Shown here: piece by piece, positions 50,330 to 61,799 of the stretch
Layout: every line of letters starts with the position of its first letter
Position numbering within the stretch: position 1 is the first letter of the stretch
Assembly: GCF_002099425.1 (NCBI RefSeq)
Contig: NW_018344259.1
Location: forward strand, 803,501 to 867,500
From: Phascolarctos cinereus
Taxonomy: Eukaryota > Chordata > Mammalia > Diprotodontia > Phascolarctidae
DNA: 64,000 nt
Direction: 5' to 3'
Notes under the pieces: model-generated
The model's input: the letters and a program-made list of their open reading frames with translations, nothing else
Databases searched by the model: none
Told to the model about the DNA's origin: nothing
Translations under genes and position numbers: made by a program

Positions 50330-51850
50330 GGACACTAGAACTATGAAGTATCATGACATGGAGATGGTCAGAAAGCAGTGAGTGCAATTAGGAAGGTACT
50401 GAAAAGTCTAGGCAAGAGGTGATGAAAGCATTAGAGGCCATGTGACTAGAAAGGACAGATAAGAGAAATGTGAAGGCAGAACAAGATCTGGAAAGTGACT
50501 GGATATGTGGGGTTGGATGAGGGTGAAAAAATAAGAATTATTCCAAAGTTGAGAACCTGGGTCACTGGAAAGATACGCTCACAATAGAAATAGGAAATTT
50601 AAAAGTGGGTTGTATTTGAGAGAAAGATTGCCATTTCAGTTTTGGACATGTTGATTTTGAGGTATCTATGGGATATTCAGCCCAAAACATCAAGGAGGCA
50701 GTTGGTTATATGTGACTACAGCTCAAGGGAGAGACTAATTAATATGTTATAAAGATCTTGAAGTTGTCTGAATAGAGATAATATTTAAATCAATATAAGG
50801 TGATGAGGTCATTGAAAGAAGAGAGATAAGAAAGAGGACCTATGAGAAAGCCTCAAAATACACCGTTTATGGAGACAGGATTCAGATGATCATCCAGCAC
50901 AGGAGAATGAGAATGAGCAGGTAGACAAGTGGAGAGCCAAAAGAAAACTGTGTCATCAAACCCCAGAGAGAGTACTCACAAGCAAAGGGGAGTCAACAGA
51001 GTCAAAGGCCACAGTGAGCACCAAAGTCCATCATAGCTTCTTGAACAGGGAGTGACATGGTCATGGCTGGGCTTAATAACCTCAATTGGCAGTGTGGCCA
51101 TGTGGAGCAATGACTGGACAGAGAAGAGACTCAAGGCAAGGATACCATTAGGGGTCTACTTGAGTAGTGCAGGTAAGACCTGAAGAAAATCTGAATCAAA
51201 GTGGAGGCCATGAGAGAGGAGGGAAAAAAAGGAATGATGTAAGAAACAGTTGTAGCAATAAGACTTAGCAACTAACTGGATATAGTGGAATGCGTAACAA
51301 GCAATGAGTGAAGGATGATGCCAAAGGAGCAAACCTGAGTGACTGGATGTCAATGTTCTCAACAATAATATATAAGTTAAGAAGAGGGATAAGCTTTAGG
51401 AGGAAGATACCATGAATTTTGATTTACATATGCTAAGTCAGAGGTGCATATGGGACATTTAAGTGAAGATATACATCAGGCAGTTGATTACACAGGGCTG
51501 GAGGAGCTCAAGCTACATGGCATGAGCACTGGGTAAGAATTCTAGATTGTCAACTTGCCACCTGTGTGACCTTGGGGAAATTACTTAAGCTTTGTAGGTC
51601 TCAATTTCTTCACTTGTGAAATGAGTGGGTTGGACTAAATTACCTAATTTCCCCTTCCAGCTCTAAATTTGTGATTCTAAGATAACTAAACCCAGGGGAC
51701 TTGATGAAATCTCTGAAAACATAGGAAGAGAAAAGAGGGCCCAGGTTGGGGCCCCTGGGGCACACCCACACATAGGTAGAATTTGAATGATGAAGCAGCA
51801 AAGGACACTGAGTTTGGGCAGGTAAGGGGGAAATTTTTCCTAGGAAATCT
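50330..51850 (-). mobile_element. L2-type LINE, antisense, with a MIR inside
   Basis: TTTTGGACATGTTGATTTTG, TGAGGTATCTATGGGATATT and GAGTCAACAGAGTCAAAGGC are the reverse of L2 ORF2 text (sense 'CTCAAACTCAACATGTCCAA'). A second set of equivalent motifs near 51410-51490 suggests two overlapping copies or a local duplication. A MIR at about 51520-51690 interrupts it. Confidence 0.7.
51520..51690 (+). repeat. MIR-type SINE in an L2 copy
   Basis: CCACCTGTGTGACCTTGGGG, TTACTTAAGCTTTGTAGGTC, AATTTCTTCACTTGTGAAAT and a GGTTGGACTAAATTACCTAA tail are in order. Confidence 0.8.
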
Positions 51851-54800
51851 GGGACTTGGAATGGCAGAAATTACATTTACACCAAAATTTTATACAATGT
51901 GTCAAAATAAGCTCGGAGTGCATAAGTGACATTGACATAAAAGGCCACATTTGTTTAAAACAAACATAGGAGAGCAAAAGAAAGTACCATTTATATCTAC
52001 AGTAGTTTAGGAGGAGAATCCATACCCAAATAAAGCATGGAGTAAATAGTAATATACAAAAATAGACAATAAGGGGGTGGGTCTAAATGATATCTGAAGT
52101 CTCTCCTATTTCTAAAATGATTGGCTCATGAATCATGATCCGATTTAGAAAATAAAAACAGTAATACAGAGGAAAACAACTCTAAAAACATCAAAACCAC
52201 CACGAAATGATGAATTTTGACACCAAAGACTGATGAAGAGACGTACACCCACCCCGGGCAGAGGTGGTAAAGCCTACCGGTAGGAAAGCAGTTATTTGCT
52301 ATCAGACAAGATCAAGATGTCAGCTTGTTTTATTTAAATGTTCTTTGCTACAGGGGTGTGTGTGGGGGGGTTCTACTGGAAGGGAAGCATTGGGAAATGA
52401 AATTTCTATAAAGCATCAATAAAACGTTTTATAAACATCAGTCTCTACTTACTTACATAGTCAATTGTTTATGGCCTAAATATCTCTCTGTAGTTAGAAA
52501 TAAGATGTATTTGAATCCCAATGTTTTCAGAAGCCTGTTTCAACATGTCAATAATTCAAAACCGAACTGCCATCAGAAAAGAGCCTTCCGTGGAAAATGA
52601 AACTCCAACCCCCATAGATATAAACAAATCATCTATGGTTTATAATGTTAAACAGCCATGATTGTTTTCACTGGTGTGGATTATGAAGAACTCAACATCA
52701 TTAAGCATTCATGCATGTGCTGTGTCAAGACTTTCTCAAAATTACCAGTTGTCATTTTTTTAAAAGTCGATCTTCACGTGCACTGATATACAGAGATTAC
52801 CCAATTTCCTAAACTACACATGAAAAAAAACTAAAGTTTCCAGCTTAGAAAGTTCTAAGATATGTTCATAATGCTTCTCATTATAACAGGCTATAAATCG
52901 CATTACTTGGCCAATGTTCCACTGTACGAGAGTTGCTCCAAATACAACAGGAGTTTCTTATGTTTCTTGATGGAAATCCCTTTCCATTTGATCCTTTCAA
53001 CACTAAACCCAATCAACTAACGCAAACCCCAGAACACTCCAGGTGAAGCAAAGTGATTACTTGAGTCAGTCTGTAACTACTCCAAGGATCTGCCCACATT
53101 GAGACTTCAAGAGAACTAATAGAACTTTCAGGATTAATTATTCCAACACTCTCACTTAACAGATGAGAAAACTCTCAGAGAGGTCACTGACATTCTCTCA
53201 AGTAACCAGTATGAACTCTAGTTCACTGCTTCTTTCTAATCATTAAAATCTATGTTAATAAATATTCCTAGCAACTTTTTAAGCAATATATTTAGAAAAT
53301 ATAAATGACAGAAATAGGAAATCAGAGGCAAAACCAAAGAATTCCCTCAAATGAATATGCTGATTTAAAAACCCAAGCAGCAGAATAATCCCACAAATTA
53401 TAGTACTCTTTTGACTCTACTGAACTCAGAATGCTTTCTACATTGTTTGCTATGTTAATCCTGACAACATCCTCATAAGGAAAAAAAACATAGCAAGTCA
53501 TTTTCAACCATATTTTTGCACAGAGACACACTAACAAGAAGGATGAAGCTAATTACTCCCAAAGTCACAAGACAATTAATTATAAAGCTATAGACTTCCA
53601 GGCTATTATCTATTTTCACTGTTAATAATGCTTTTTCCCATTCTCTACTACATTCTCTCCATCTACTTCCATTAACACAAAAAAGGCACTTGAGAAAGCA
53701 TTTATGTAAAAGCATAGTGTATAGTTTCATATGTAAATCACTATAATATTTCTAAAACTTTTTAAATAAGAGCTTAGAGTTCCACTTCTTCGACTATATT
53801 ACCATTACTAATATGGACACTGCTGAAATACTTAATTTAATAAGGACAACTAAAAGAACATATCAAAATTGAGGTCGCAGAAAAGCTCTTTGCTTGGACT
53901 GCCCTTGTGATAAGTAACATGCTCAAACAAGGGCAGTTCTCAGAGAGGAGAAAGGAGAAAGCACCCTTTAGTGTATGAGCCTTACTTAGCTGGCTAGCTT
54001 AAATGAAACCATTCCCCAGATCAACCAGAATAGAAACCCTCTGCAATGTTATTGGCACCAGGGCTTCAAGTTATTTATGTGGATCACTGATATCTCAATC
54101 CCAAGGAATATAAACCGTACCTCCTCTTCTCTATCCTGCCTTTTGATACCTTCTCACATTCAATTCAGAGAACTGGAAGTGGGGTAGGGGAGGTACTTTG
54201 CATCCTTTCACATAATCACTTGTAATATCTTGCTTACAGGTTCCTTTTAATCAGGACTTAAACTTTCCCCTCTCACTCATCAAGAAGGCAAAACAGCTTA
54301 AGCTTTTCGAAAACACAGAATTTAATTTTTTATGTAAGAAGAAAAACAAATGTTGTGTTTTTTATATTGAGGGTCTGTCTTCCTGTCACCTACCCCTCAC
54401 CAGCTCGGCAGACAATGAAGACCACAACTCTTCGAGACTCAGGAGGGCCTGAGAAACTGTAGCAATCTTACCTTTGCTTTGCCCACCTTAATTTTTTAAA
54501 TATCAGTGAGATCCAAGAGAATAAGATGGCTCCCCTCCACCACTTTCTCCTTTCCTTGACGCCAAGCTGAACAACCCCAGAACTCTTGGGGCAAACTGCA
54601 ATGACTCACGGTCTGGACCTGAAATTCCAGTTCTTTTGCATTGCTCTCGCTTTCCTTCATCTGACTGCCTGTCCTGCCTCGTATCCGATTACACAGTACC
54701 AGCATTTGTAGCACCTTGCAAAACAGAGAAACATATCACATACCTAGATCTGTCTATACCTGTTGGCCTCAGAATTAACCCTTTAAAAGACTCTGTTCTT

Positions 54801-54990
54801 AAAATGTGAGATTTTAAAAAGAAACTACGAGCAAAAGTCTACAATAGGTAACGTCAGTTATACTTACATGGTCATGAAGAAATAATGTTAATTCCACAAC
54901 AGATAGGCAGTTTAAAAAAAAAATACAAACTATTTAATAACAATATGAAAGACTGGTCCAAATAATGAATCAGGAGATACTTCACTAAGA
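51851..54990. other. Intron, about 3 kb with nothing recognised
   Basis: No known repeat or gene was found. One short inverted repeat is at 53898-53937 (10-bp perfect arms, 20-nt loop). This is the longest stretch of the window without an identified repeat and might hold conserved regulatory sequence, but nothing in the text shows it. Confidence 0.5.
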
Positions 54991-55460
54991 CTACTCTAAA
55001 GTTTGACGAGAAAAGATGAAAACAGGGGCAGCTAGGTGGCACAGTGGATACTGCACTGGCCCTGGATTCAGAAGGACCTGAGTTCAAATCCAGCCTCAGA
55101 CACGTAACACTTACTAGCTGTGTGACCCTGGGCAAGTCACAACCCCATTGCCTAGCCGAAAAAAAAAGAAAAGATGAAAACAGTCAATATTAGAGAGGCT
55201 TCAGGAAGACAAACATTAAGCACTAGGGAGAAGTTGTAAATTGGTGCAATCACTCTGGAAAACAATTTGGAATTGCATAAAAAAAGTCACTAATCTATTC
55301 ATAACTTTTGCTTCATGGCTCCTACTATACAGGACACATACTTCCAGGTCAAAGACAGAGGGAAAGGCCACATGTATCCCGAGACATTCACAACAGTATA
55401 CAGAGCGAATGCCCCCTTGATATGGGAATGGCTGAACAAACTACGGTAGATGAGCTAAAC
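54990..55460 (+). mobile_element. L1 ORF2 3' fragment, old, split by a SINE
   Basis: GTTGTAAATTGGTGCAATCA, CTCTGGAAAACAATTTGGAA and GGGAATGGCTGAACAAACTA follow L1 ORF2 order. A SINE interrupts it near its left end. Confidence 0.7.
55026..55167 (+). mobile_element. tRNA-SINE with perfect 16-bp target duplication
   Basis: GGGCAGCTAGGTGGCACAGT through GTGACCCTGGGCAAGTCACA and a run of A. The direct repeat GAAAAGATGAAAACAG flanks it exactly (55010-55025 and 55168-55183). It is among the youngest insertions in the window. Confidence 0.95.
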
Positions 55461-55509
55461 AGAAAATTAGAAACAACAAAGACCAGAAATTAAGAGAACC
55501 ACAAGAAAA

Positions 55510-55880
55510 CATGGAACATAGATTTAGGGCTGGAAGGAATCTCAGAGGACATACATTCCAATTCAGGAGAGGAAACTGAGACCTAAAGATGTTAAGGGCT
55601 TTGCCAAGGAAGCAGAACTTAGACTTGTATGAACAGATGCATGGTGAAGTAAGCAGAATTAGTGGGTAGGGATGGGAACTAGGCTAGTGAGTTCATTTTT
55701 ACAGGAAGCTCTCAGTTGAGATAACTTCCTGAACCAATACAACTGCACTTTTTCTGCAAGTCAGTCTTACAGAGGTTTAAAGTGACTTGCCCAAAACTAC
55801 CAGAACTGTCAGAAGCAGAACCTGAAGCCAGGTTTTCCTGGATCTCAAGGCTGATCTCTACCATGCCATTCTGCCTCACA
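55510..55880. repeat. Two MIR-like remnants around an L1 3' scrap
   Basis: CATAGATTTAGGGCTGGAAG and AGGAAACTGAGACCTAAAGA at 55513-55610, and AAAGTGACTTGCCCAAAACT with GCCAGGTTTTCCTGGATCTC at 55770-55870, are parts of an old SINE. Between them TTGTATGAACAGATGCATGG is L1 3' text, which would have split it. Confidence 0.55.
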
Positions 55881-56494
55881 AAGAGAACTAGGAGAAAAAA
55901 TATATATAGAACAGATGAGAAAACGAACTTCCCTCCTTTCCTTAGTAAGTTGCAAGAAGAGTATGTCATGTTAACATCTACATAGGTAATCACCATTTCA
56001 GTTGTTTTTTTAACAATTTTTCTTCTTTATAATGGAGCACATAGAGGGGATGTATATCTGGATATGACTAATATTAAAACTTAAGGAATAAAAAGCTTAT
56101 CACATACAAAGGAAAGGATTTTTTTAAATAAAGAAAAGCAACATGGCCTAAACTTTTCAGGATAAAGAATAAAGGCATTAATAATCAAAATTGTATTCAG
56201 CATTGCTTTTCTCATGATGTCCATGAACCTATGTAGAAAAAACTTTCCTTTCATGAGAATCCAAAACAAACCTCTGACAAGAATGTACACTATTCAGAGA
56301 ACATATAAACATGTTAAAATGCCCTCCACAGCAAACCTGTTTGGGCAGTTAAAGCAGAAAGATTTTTTTTCCCCTGAAAACAGGAACTAGCCTGCAAGAA
56401 ACAGCCCAAGTTTGCTTGTAAGTGGTTTATTTGTTCAGCCATTTATATGTATCAATAGAATCATACTGATAATGTCAAATCTGCAAAAGAACCT

Positions 56495-56660
56495 TGGCAA
56501 TTATCTAATAAAATAATTTTCACAGATAAGAAAACCGAGGTTCAGAGAGGGGAAGAGATTTAAATTTTCTAAGGTCACATGGCAAATCAGTGACAAATCA
56601 AGTGCTTAATGTTTGTTGAACCAGGCCTAGAGCTTAGGTCTCTTGATCTGGAGTCCAGAA
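56495..56660 (-). repeat. MIR remnant, antisense
   Basis: CAGATAAGAAAACCGAGGTT, AGAGAGGGGAAGAG and AAGGTCACATGGCAAATCAG are the reverse of MIR-type CORE text. Confidence 0.65.
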
Positions 56661-56879
56661 CCAACACCAATCTAAACATACACACATGCACATACAAGAA
56701 TGTCCCCCGAAAGACAGGCCTCGCCCTAAAGGATCTCACAAATAAACATTAAAGCAGTCATTCACCAACACATAAATACTTACATCCATGATTTCATTAA
56801 CATGGGTTTTCCTCCCACCTCTGCAGACGGTAATAATTTCTCTATAACTTTAAGTGGTATTAAAAATTCATCATCCTGC

Positions 56880-57599
56880 CCAACAACTGGGAAACGGCTG
56901 AACAACTTGTAGTCTGTGAACGTAATGAAATACTACTGTTCTATGTGAAATGATGAACAGCAGACTTCAGAAAAACCTGGAAAGACTTACATGAACTGAT
57001 GCTGAGTGAAGTAAGCAGAACCAGGAGAACATTGTACACAGTAACGGCACATTGTGCAATAACCAGTTTTGATAGACTTAACTCTTCTCAGCAACACAAT
57101 GATCTAGGCAATCCCAGAAGACTCATAATGGAAAATGCTATCCATATCCAGAGAAAGAACTATGGAGTCTGAATGCAGATCGAAGCATACTATTTTCTTC
57201 TTTGTTTTTTCTTTCTCATGGATTTTCCCTTTTGTTCCAATTCTTCTTTCACAATATGACTAATGTGGAAATATGTTTAATATGCTTGTACATATTTAGC
57301 CTATATCGGACTGCTTGCCATCTTGGGCAAGGAGGAGAAGGAAGGAGGGGGGAAAATTTGGAATTCAAAATCTTATAAAAGTGAATGTTGAGGGGCAGCT
57401 AGATGGTGCAACGGATAGACCACCAGCCTTGAAGTCAGGAGGACCTGAGTTCAAATCTGATCTCAGACCAGACATTTGTTACTTACTAGCTGTGTGACCC
57501 TAGGCAAGTCACTCAACCCTAATTGCCTCACCAAAAAAAAAAAAAGGTGAATGTTGACAGCTATCTTTACATGTAATTGGAAAAAAAATAAAATACTAT
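56880..57599 (+). mobile_element. L1 3' end, split by a SINE
   Basis: The copy starts in terminal ORF2 (GGGAAACGGCTGAACAACTT), runs through the 3' UTR and ends in an A/T-rich tail. Direct repeats of 29 bp matching at 24 positions flank it (56851-56879 and 57600-57628; both end CATCATCCTGC). Antisense to ELF1. Confidence 0.85.
57392..57546 (+). mobile_element. tRNA-SINE nested in the L1 tail
   Basis: GGGGCAGCTAGATGGTGCAA to an A run. The 11-bp duplication GTGAATGTTGA lies on both sides (57381-57391 and 57547-57557), and L1 text continues after it. Confidence 0.94.
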
Positions 57600-57849
57600 T
57601 AAGTGGGGAAAAAAATCCATCATCCTGCTGCCAGTCTGATGGTGTGTCTCTGAACTGAGATAAACTGTCCTCAGGTTAATTCCCAGGCAAAGTACTCTGC
57701 ACACAGTAGGCAGTTACTCTAGGCTTGATAATAACTGATGGCTTCTAAGGTCCTTTTCCAGGTCTAGAATCCTATATGTGAACTACTAAATGATACCTTT
57801 TCTGTGTGTATTTGAATATCATTAACAACCTTCATCCACTGCCTTGCTC

Positions 57850-59755
57850 CTACCCACCTCAGACTGAGGAAATGCTATAGTAAATCATGATGAGTGGATC
57901 TACTACAAATATATGTTACATAACCTCATCTGGACCCTTACTATGTCAAGGCAATCCTTTCATACTTCCTTAATTGCCTCATTATGTCTCTCGACACAGC
58001 AGCTTTTCCAAATCTTATCTTTCTTCAAATTTCCCAAGGTTCACCCAACCACCAACCTCTCAGCTGAGAATTCTACCTTATATTTTACTGGAAAAAACTG
58101 AGGCCATTCATCAAGAGCGCCCTCTTTTCTTCTCCTTACCTTCTGCAATTATCTCCTTCTTTACCCCTGACTCACATGAAGAGGTGGCCCTTCTTGCCAA
58201 GGCAAACCCTCTACAGGCAAAAGTGATCCCATTCCTTTTTTCCAGTATACTGATTGTCCCCTCCATCATCCCAACCTTCTCACCATCTTCAATCTCTCTT
58301 TATCTACAGGCTGGCTTCTTTACCTCCAACAAACATATGCATTATCTCTCATTCTCAAAAACCGCTTAATCTATCCATCCCACTAAGCTATCTTCCCACA
58401 TCTCTCCTCCCTTTTGTAGATAAACTCCTTCAGAAGGCATTGTACAATATGTGCTCCCACTTCTTTTTCTCTCTCTCTTGGACTCTCTCCAGGAGGTTTC
58501 TGACCTTATCATTCAACCAAAACTGCTCTCTCCAAAGCTACCAACTGTCAAATCTAATGGCCTTTTTCAATTCTCAAACTTCTTGACCTTCCTGCTGTCT
58601 TAGACTCTGTCAATCACCCTCTTCTCTCTAGGTTGCCATGACACTACTTTTTCCTCCTTTTCCTATTACCTGTCTGACCAATCCTTCTCAGTTTCCTTTA
58701 CGGGGGAACATTCATTCAGAATGGGCCCTCCATTCTTCTCTATGTTATCTCACTTGGTGATTTTTATCAACTCCTATGAATTCAATTGAGATAATGGAGG
58801 TGATTCTCAGACCTATTTAGCCAGTCCTATCTTCCAGACCCCCCCACCTGTGTCTATTAAATACCTCTAACAGCATGTCCCAAAGACATCTTAATTTCAA
58901 CATATTCAAAACTGAATTCATTATCTTTCCCCAAAAAAATTCTTCCCTCTTCCTAAACGTCCCTTTTATTGCTGACATCCTTGCAGTCACCCAGGCTTAC
59001 CACCCTAGGTTCCATCCTCTCACTCCTCATATCCAATCAGTTGCCAAGTCTTGTTCATTTTACCTTCATAACATTTCTCACCCCATTTTCTCCTCTGACA
59101 CTACCACCACTCTGATAGAGACCTAGACAATTGCAACAGCATGCTGGCTGGCCTCCCTAACATCTTTTCCTTCAACACTCCATCCTCCTCTCAGTTGTCA
59201 AAGTAATCTGGTCACTCTGATAACTAATCTGATCATGCCACCACCACCTCCATATTCAATAATAAATTCAAGCAGCAACTTCTCAGCTCTAGAATCAAAT
59301 ATAAAACCCTCTGTTTGGCCTGAAAGCCCTTCATAACCTGCCCCTCCTTGCAGCCTTCTTCTATCTTATACTTCCCAAGAACTCTAACATCCGATGACAC
59401 TGACCTCCTTACTTCTCCTCACACAGACTCCAGATTCTGGGCATTTTCACTGGTTGTTCCTTGTGCCTGGAGGGCTCTCTCTCCTAGATTCTGCCTCTGA
59501 CTTCCTTCAAGTACCAACTAAAATCCCATCTTCGACAAGAAGCCGTCCCAGACTCTCCCTTAATGTTAATGCCTTTTCTAGATTGATTCTCTCCAAGTTA
59601 CCCTGTGTCTTTTTTGTACATGGGCATTTGCAATGTTGTCTCCCCCATTAGACCATGAGCTCCTGGAGAGCAGGGACTGTCTTTTGTACTCCTTTGTACC
59701 CTCAGTACTTAGCACCTGGCATATAGCAGGCCCTCCCAATGCCTTTACATAAAAA
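57850..59755 (+). mobile_element. L2-type LINE, longest copy (about 1.9 kb)
   Basis: L2 landmarks in order: CTGGACCCTTACTATGTCAA, CTGAGGCCATTCATCAAGAG, ACTCCTTCAGAAGGCATTGT, TGACCTTCCTGCTGTCTTAG, AGACATCTTAATTTCAACAT, CAATTGCAACAGCATGCTGG, AAGCCCTTCATAACCTGC, and the tail GAGCTCCTGGAGAGCAGGGA. It reaches further 5' than the other copies, into the RT region. The frame is broken. A second L2 tail follows at about 59770-59900 (GGTTCTTGGGGGCAGGGACT). Confidence 0.85.
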
Positions 59756-59984
59756 CTACCTACTTGTATTGTATATAATTATTATATGCTTGTTGTCTTC
59801 CCCAATAGTATATATGGTTCTTGGGGGCAGGGACTGTTTCTGGCTTGTCTTTATAATTCCTAGCACAAAAGAAGGTACTTAATAGATGCTTCAAAAATAA
59901 CTGACATAACTCAAAACTATTAAAGCTGGAAAAAGGTCCATATTCAACAATGAAAGATAATGTTCTCTGCATAAACTAATCAAG

Positions 59985-61060
59985 TATTTATTGATGGTTG
60001 GTAAACAATCAGTCCTAAATTGGAAAAGGACCCTCATGTGCAAAAAGATTTATAGCAGCTCTTTTTGTGGCGGCCAAGAATTGGAAATTAAGGGGATGTC
60101 TCTCAACTGAGGAATGGCTGAACAAGTTGTGATATATGAATGTAATGGAATACTATTGTTCCGTAAAAAATGATAAGCAGGAAAATTTCAGAAAAACCTG
60201 GAAAGACTTGAATGAACTGATGTTAAGTGAATTGAGCAGAACCAGGAGAACATTGTACACAACAAGAGCAACACTGTGTAATGACCGACTCCGATAGATC
60301 ACTGCATTGCTGAGAAGAGCAAAGTCTAAATCAATTGCAAAAGACTCATGATGGAAAATGCAATCTACACCCAGAGAAAGAACTATGGAGTCTGAATGCA
60401 GATCAAAGCATACTATTTTTGGTTTGTTTGTTTTTTTCATGGTTTTTTTCCCTTTTGTTCTGATTCTTCTTTCACAATATAACTAATGTGGAAATATGTT
60501 TAATATGATTATACATGTATAGCCCACATCAAATTGTATGCCATCTTGGGGAGAGGGAAAGAGGGAGAGGGAAAAAAATTTAGAACTCAAAATCTGATAA
60601 AGTGAATGTTTGAAAACTAAAAATTAATTAATTTTTAAAGATTTGAAAGAACAAATGGTTAGTCCTCTCAAGAAACTAACAACCTGATCAGAGGGAAAAG
60701 TCTAGCAGAAATAAATCAATTAGCAATTCCAGACAGTACTCTATAATTAAGTTTAACCTGCATGTAGATGCTATAAGGAATTCAAACAAAAAGATGGTGA
60801 GCAGGAATAGTCAGGGAAAGCTTGATAAGAGACAGTGTAACGTGAGCTAGGCCATGTAGGATACGGAAGAATTGGACAGATGAAAAGGGGAAGAAGTGGG
60901 AAAGATTCTGGCAGGAAGAACAATGTAGGCAAAAGGTATAAAGTTGGAAATGACCAAGACATGTTCATGGGACAGTAAGATGACCAGTTTGATAAGAGTA
61001 GAAGGCTTGGTTTGAAGAGGAAGTAAAGTTGGGTAAATAGATTTGGGCCCATAGGATCCC
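59985..61060 (-). mobile_element. L2-type LINE 3' end, antisense, split by an L1
   Basis: CAAGTATTTATTGATGGTTG at the left, then after the L1 CTCAAGAAACTAACAACCTG, AGGCCATGTAGGATACGG and AGTAGAAGGCTTGGTTTGAA read as reverse L2 3' text. Diverged. Confidence 0.55.
60021..60640 (+). mobile_element. L1 3' end
   Basis: CAAAAAGATTTATAGCAGCT, AATTGGAAATTAAGGGGATG, GAATGGCTGAACAAGTTGTG and the 3' UTR to an A/T-rich tail follow L1 order. Inserted between L2 pieces. Antisense to ELF1. Confidence 0.85.
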
Positions 61061-61400
61061 AGAATTTAACATTTAGAAGAGGACTTCTATAGATCACCTA
61101 GTCAATCCTTTTCATCTTACAAATGAGAAAAACAGCACACTTTCCAATGCACCATTTGCCTACAGGTTTGTGTCTTTATACACAAAAATTTCTTATTCAA
61201 ATATATATGAACTTGAAATTTTATGTTTTTTCATAAAATCAAGTTGGATACTAAGTGAGAATCCACAAAATAGATTTTAACATTTTAAAAAATGAGAAAA
61301 ACAAAGCTCAAAGTGAACTGACCATGGTAATACTGGTAAGTAGTATGAAAGCTGGGATTTGAACCTAGGTCGTCTGATTTCAGCCAGTGGTCTTTTACCA
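61055..61400 (-). repeat. MIR-like SINE, antisense, split by a 156-bp insert
   Basis: CAGAATTTAACATTTAGAAG and TTACAAATGAGAAAAACA at the left, and GAAAGCTGGGATTTGAACCT and AGTGGTCTTTTACCACATTG at the right, are one reverse SINE-like sequence. The 13-bp repeat AATGAGAAAAACA marks where it is split. Confidence 0.6.
61135..61290 (+). mobile_element. Unidentified 156-bp retro-insert with perfect target duplication
   Basis: AATGAGAAAAACA occurs exactly at 61122-61134 and 61291-61303. The insert starts GCACACTTTCCAATGCACCA and ends in CATTTTAAAA. It resembles no repeat in this window and may be a short piece of an mRNA 3' UTR copied by L1 machinery. The source is unknown. Confidence 0.6.
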
Positions 61401-61799
61401 CATTGCCAATTATGAACTACTTTGAAAGCCAACTAGATGAGATTAAATTTGTAAAACAAAATGAAACCATGGAAGGTTGTTTGGTTATGGGGTTGGTTTC
61501 TTGTTTTGGTTGGGTTTGGTCTTCGGTTTTGTTTCCTAAAGTTTATGTTGTTTATGACTACAAAGGTCAAGACATGTCACATATTTACATTTAGTATATA
61601 TGTGATTTATCTCCTTACAAACAACTATTCAATCATTTTTGCTGCAAACCTGATTTCCATTCTCTTCACTTGACAATTTACCTGACAAAATAGGTAAACT
61701 ATCTGATTGAGCTTTCAAGGGCCAATGTGTATATCACACTTGCCCCTTTAAATTTTTCTCCATTAGGTACTTATCCGTTAAAGTCCTATTCTAGTGTCT

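Noticed and set aside
53322-53730. Two overlapping minus-strand frames (71 and 85 codons)
   Set aside because: No family resemblance and no convincing splice signals in ELF1 phase; treated as chance.
57913-58586. Overlapping open frames of 62 to 131 codons
   Set aside because: They fall in the L2 copy at 57850-59755, in pyrimidine-rich text with few stops; they do not follow one L2 frame.
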